Notes under the pieces: generated by a model
Seen by the model: the letters and a program-made list of their open reading frames with translations, nothing else
The model's database searches: none
Told to the model about the DNA's origin: nothing
Source: Lophius americanus
Lineage: Eukaryota; Chordata; Actinopteri; Lophiiformes; Lophiidae
Assembly (NCBI GenBank): GCA_037951165.1
Contig: JBBDHG010000015.1
Span: forward strand, 2,278,501-2,342,500
Direction: 5' to 3'
Length of the DNA stretch: 64,000 bases
In this document: in pieces, positions 62,427 to 64,000 of the stretch
Position numbering within the stretch: position 1 is the first letter of the stretch
How the letters are laid out: the number at the start of each line of letters is the position of its first letter
Made by a program: the position numbers and the translations under genes

Positions 62427-64000
62427 GAGTGAAGCAAAGAGAAAGAGGGTCTGTGTTTGTTTGGCAATCAAAGGTTCTTGCTTTCCCCCTGTTTTTTTAT
62501 ACTTCACTTATTAAAGGGTCAATTCATGCAAATTTAATGAGATAGAGCGAAGGAGGTGAATGGAAGTATATTTGTGTCCCTGTGACTCTATACACTTTCA
62601 ATCAGAAGTAATATGGTCTAAGAAATGTACCACTTGTCCTGTCAATCATTAAGGTTAAATATGATGTTAATTTGAGGCAAGATTTACCTTTGGTCTAATA
62701 GATAAATTATAAAACCCCTGGAGTCAAATAAAGAGATTGAGATTAGTTTTCAACATTATTATCGGGTTCCTACAAGATAATAACTTTTGCTCACAAGATG
62801 ATTTACTTTCAATCCATATGCATGTCTTGATTAACAAAGCCGTCTTATAATGGAAACCTCCGGCTGCAGTAGAATATCATTTGAACTACTCTTTTACGTA
62901 GAAATGGGATCATCAGCAGCGGGAATCAATCCGCATTTCTGCGACATGTTATGAATTTAAACTTAACATACATTTTTATGTTCATGATATTTTGATCATG
63001 TTTTCCCTGATTCTTCCTGTTTCAGTTGCATTTTGCCAAAATATATTGCAGACATTTTTTTCTGGGAGTTATCTTTGTTTGTGTTAATTGATCAAATATA
63101 GCTGAAACACAGGGGGTGTGTGATGGCAAAACAACCATTTTTCTGCTTAGAAAGACATGATGAAGGAAAACCCACACGTCCACCTCACACTTTCAGACAC
63201 AGACTTGGACTGGCTGATGTACAGCGGTTGTGGCAGCGCTAGCGCACGTAAGCGTCTTGTTGCTGCAGAGCCTTGCATCTTTTGTTGCAGATCATAGCAG
63301 AGGCAAAGTGACAGCTTTCTTATCCGGAGCTGCTTCCCGTTGTCATTTCCCTGCCATTCGTCTAGCTTGTTGTGCATGTTTGGACATTGCAAGAGTGTGT
63401 GTGTGAATGTTTTGCAGACTAGAGTAAACAGCTATATAGCGGAATGTTTGTCATTTTGTTGGTGCAGCAACTTTTTTTTTATGCTCTTCCATTGCCATGT
63501 TTCTCCTCTTAACCCCATTTTTTTAAAGTTTTTACGTCATCCTCTGATTCTGTTTCTCTCCTTCCCTGAGTTTTTGTCCCATCTCAATCCCTCTAAGTCC
63601 CTCCATTGCAGCTATCAGCAGCACAGGAAGCTGTTGTTTGCATCTATCTGATGACAAGAGGAAGGACTCCAGATGTGCAGCACTCTCTCTGTCGCTCCCT
63701 CCCCTTTTCTTTTCATTAGCTTTCTTTCCCCACTCAGATCAGTGTCTCAGCGACACAGTCTCCACAGTCTAGACATGAAGCTTGATGGTTTGAACCAATT
63801 TCTGGCACCAGCGCTGGCCTGTTATTAAAGATTAGATCTGCCCCCGTCATCCTGATTGATCATGTTGTTGTGGTATCCCTGGATTCAATGCAGAGTTTGC
63901 GCCTAAATATAATTGTAGTAGCTGATAAGCAGAAAAACAAAAACAAAAAAAGTTTGTTATATTCACAGTTTTCAGATCTTGTCGGGAAAAAAATCACGTG

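Overview
The window is vertebrate nuclear DNA, almost certainly from a ray-finned (teleost) fish. Supporting signs are spliced exons with GT/AG borders, many long (CA)n/(GT)n and (TAA)n arrays, tRNA-derived SINE copies and other short interspersed repeats of a kind common in fish. There are no bacterial-style operons, and nearly all open frames longer than 60 codons are chance or simple-repeat ORFs.

The only host protein-coding gene I can support is bcas3 (BCAS3 microtubule-associated cell migration factor, also called Rudhira) on the + strand. Eight consecutive internal coding exons were found by reading for conserved protein blocks and splice borders: 11050-11200, 18794-18838, 29848-29972, 30099-30264, 30346-30443, 41268-41368, 45730-45926 and 46913-47010. 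Their splice phases match at every junction. Together they give one uninterrupted frame of 326 codons (320 whole plus 6 split by introns), covering the conserved region C-terminal to the WD40 propeller. The 5' exons (N-terminus and propeller) and the final 3' exons lie outside the window or could not be found. The window is therefore a gene-internal slice, about 98.5 percent intron.

Layout: 1-11049 is the end of an upstream intron with a possible LINE 3' end on the - strand near 1.2-1.9 kb. 11050-30443 holds five exons, including a 45-bp exon that looks like a frame-neutral cassette, and a tight three-exon cluster at 29.8-30.4 kb with introns of only 126 and 81 bp. 30444-47010 holds three more exons separated by large repeat-laden introns. 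47011-64000 is about 17 kb of intron with repeats, including a decayed transposon ORF fragment at about 60.0-60.25 kb.

The introns contain at least six recognisable dispersed families: (a) an unclassified repeat of about 400-500 bp present four times; (b) an AGTAAAAGTACTT-rich element present at least six times; (c) a tRNA-headed SINE family; (d) a (TAA)n-linked element; (e) a pair of related elements at 52.7-53.0 and 59.7-60.7 kb; and (f) other tRNA-related repeats. Several non-repetitive, moderately GC-rich intronic blocks look like candidate conserved non-coding elements. In vertebrates BCAS3 lies next to TBX2 and TBX4, so regulation of those genes from these introns is plausible, but this is inference. 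I found no strong evidence for a wholly new gene system.
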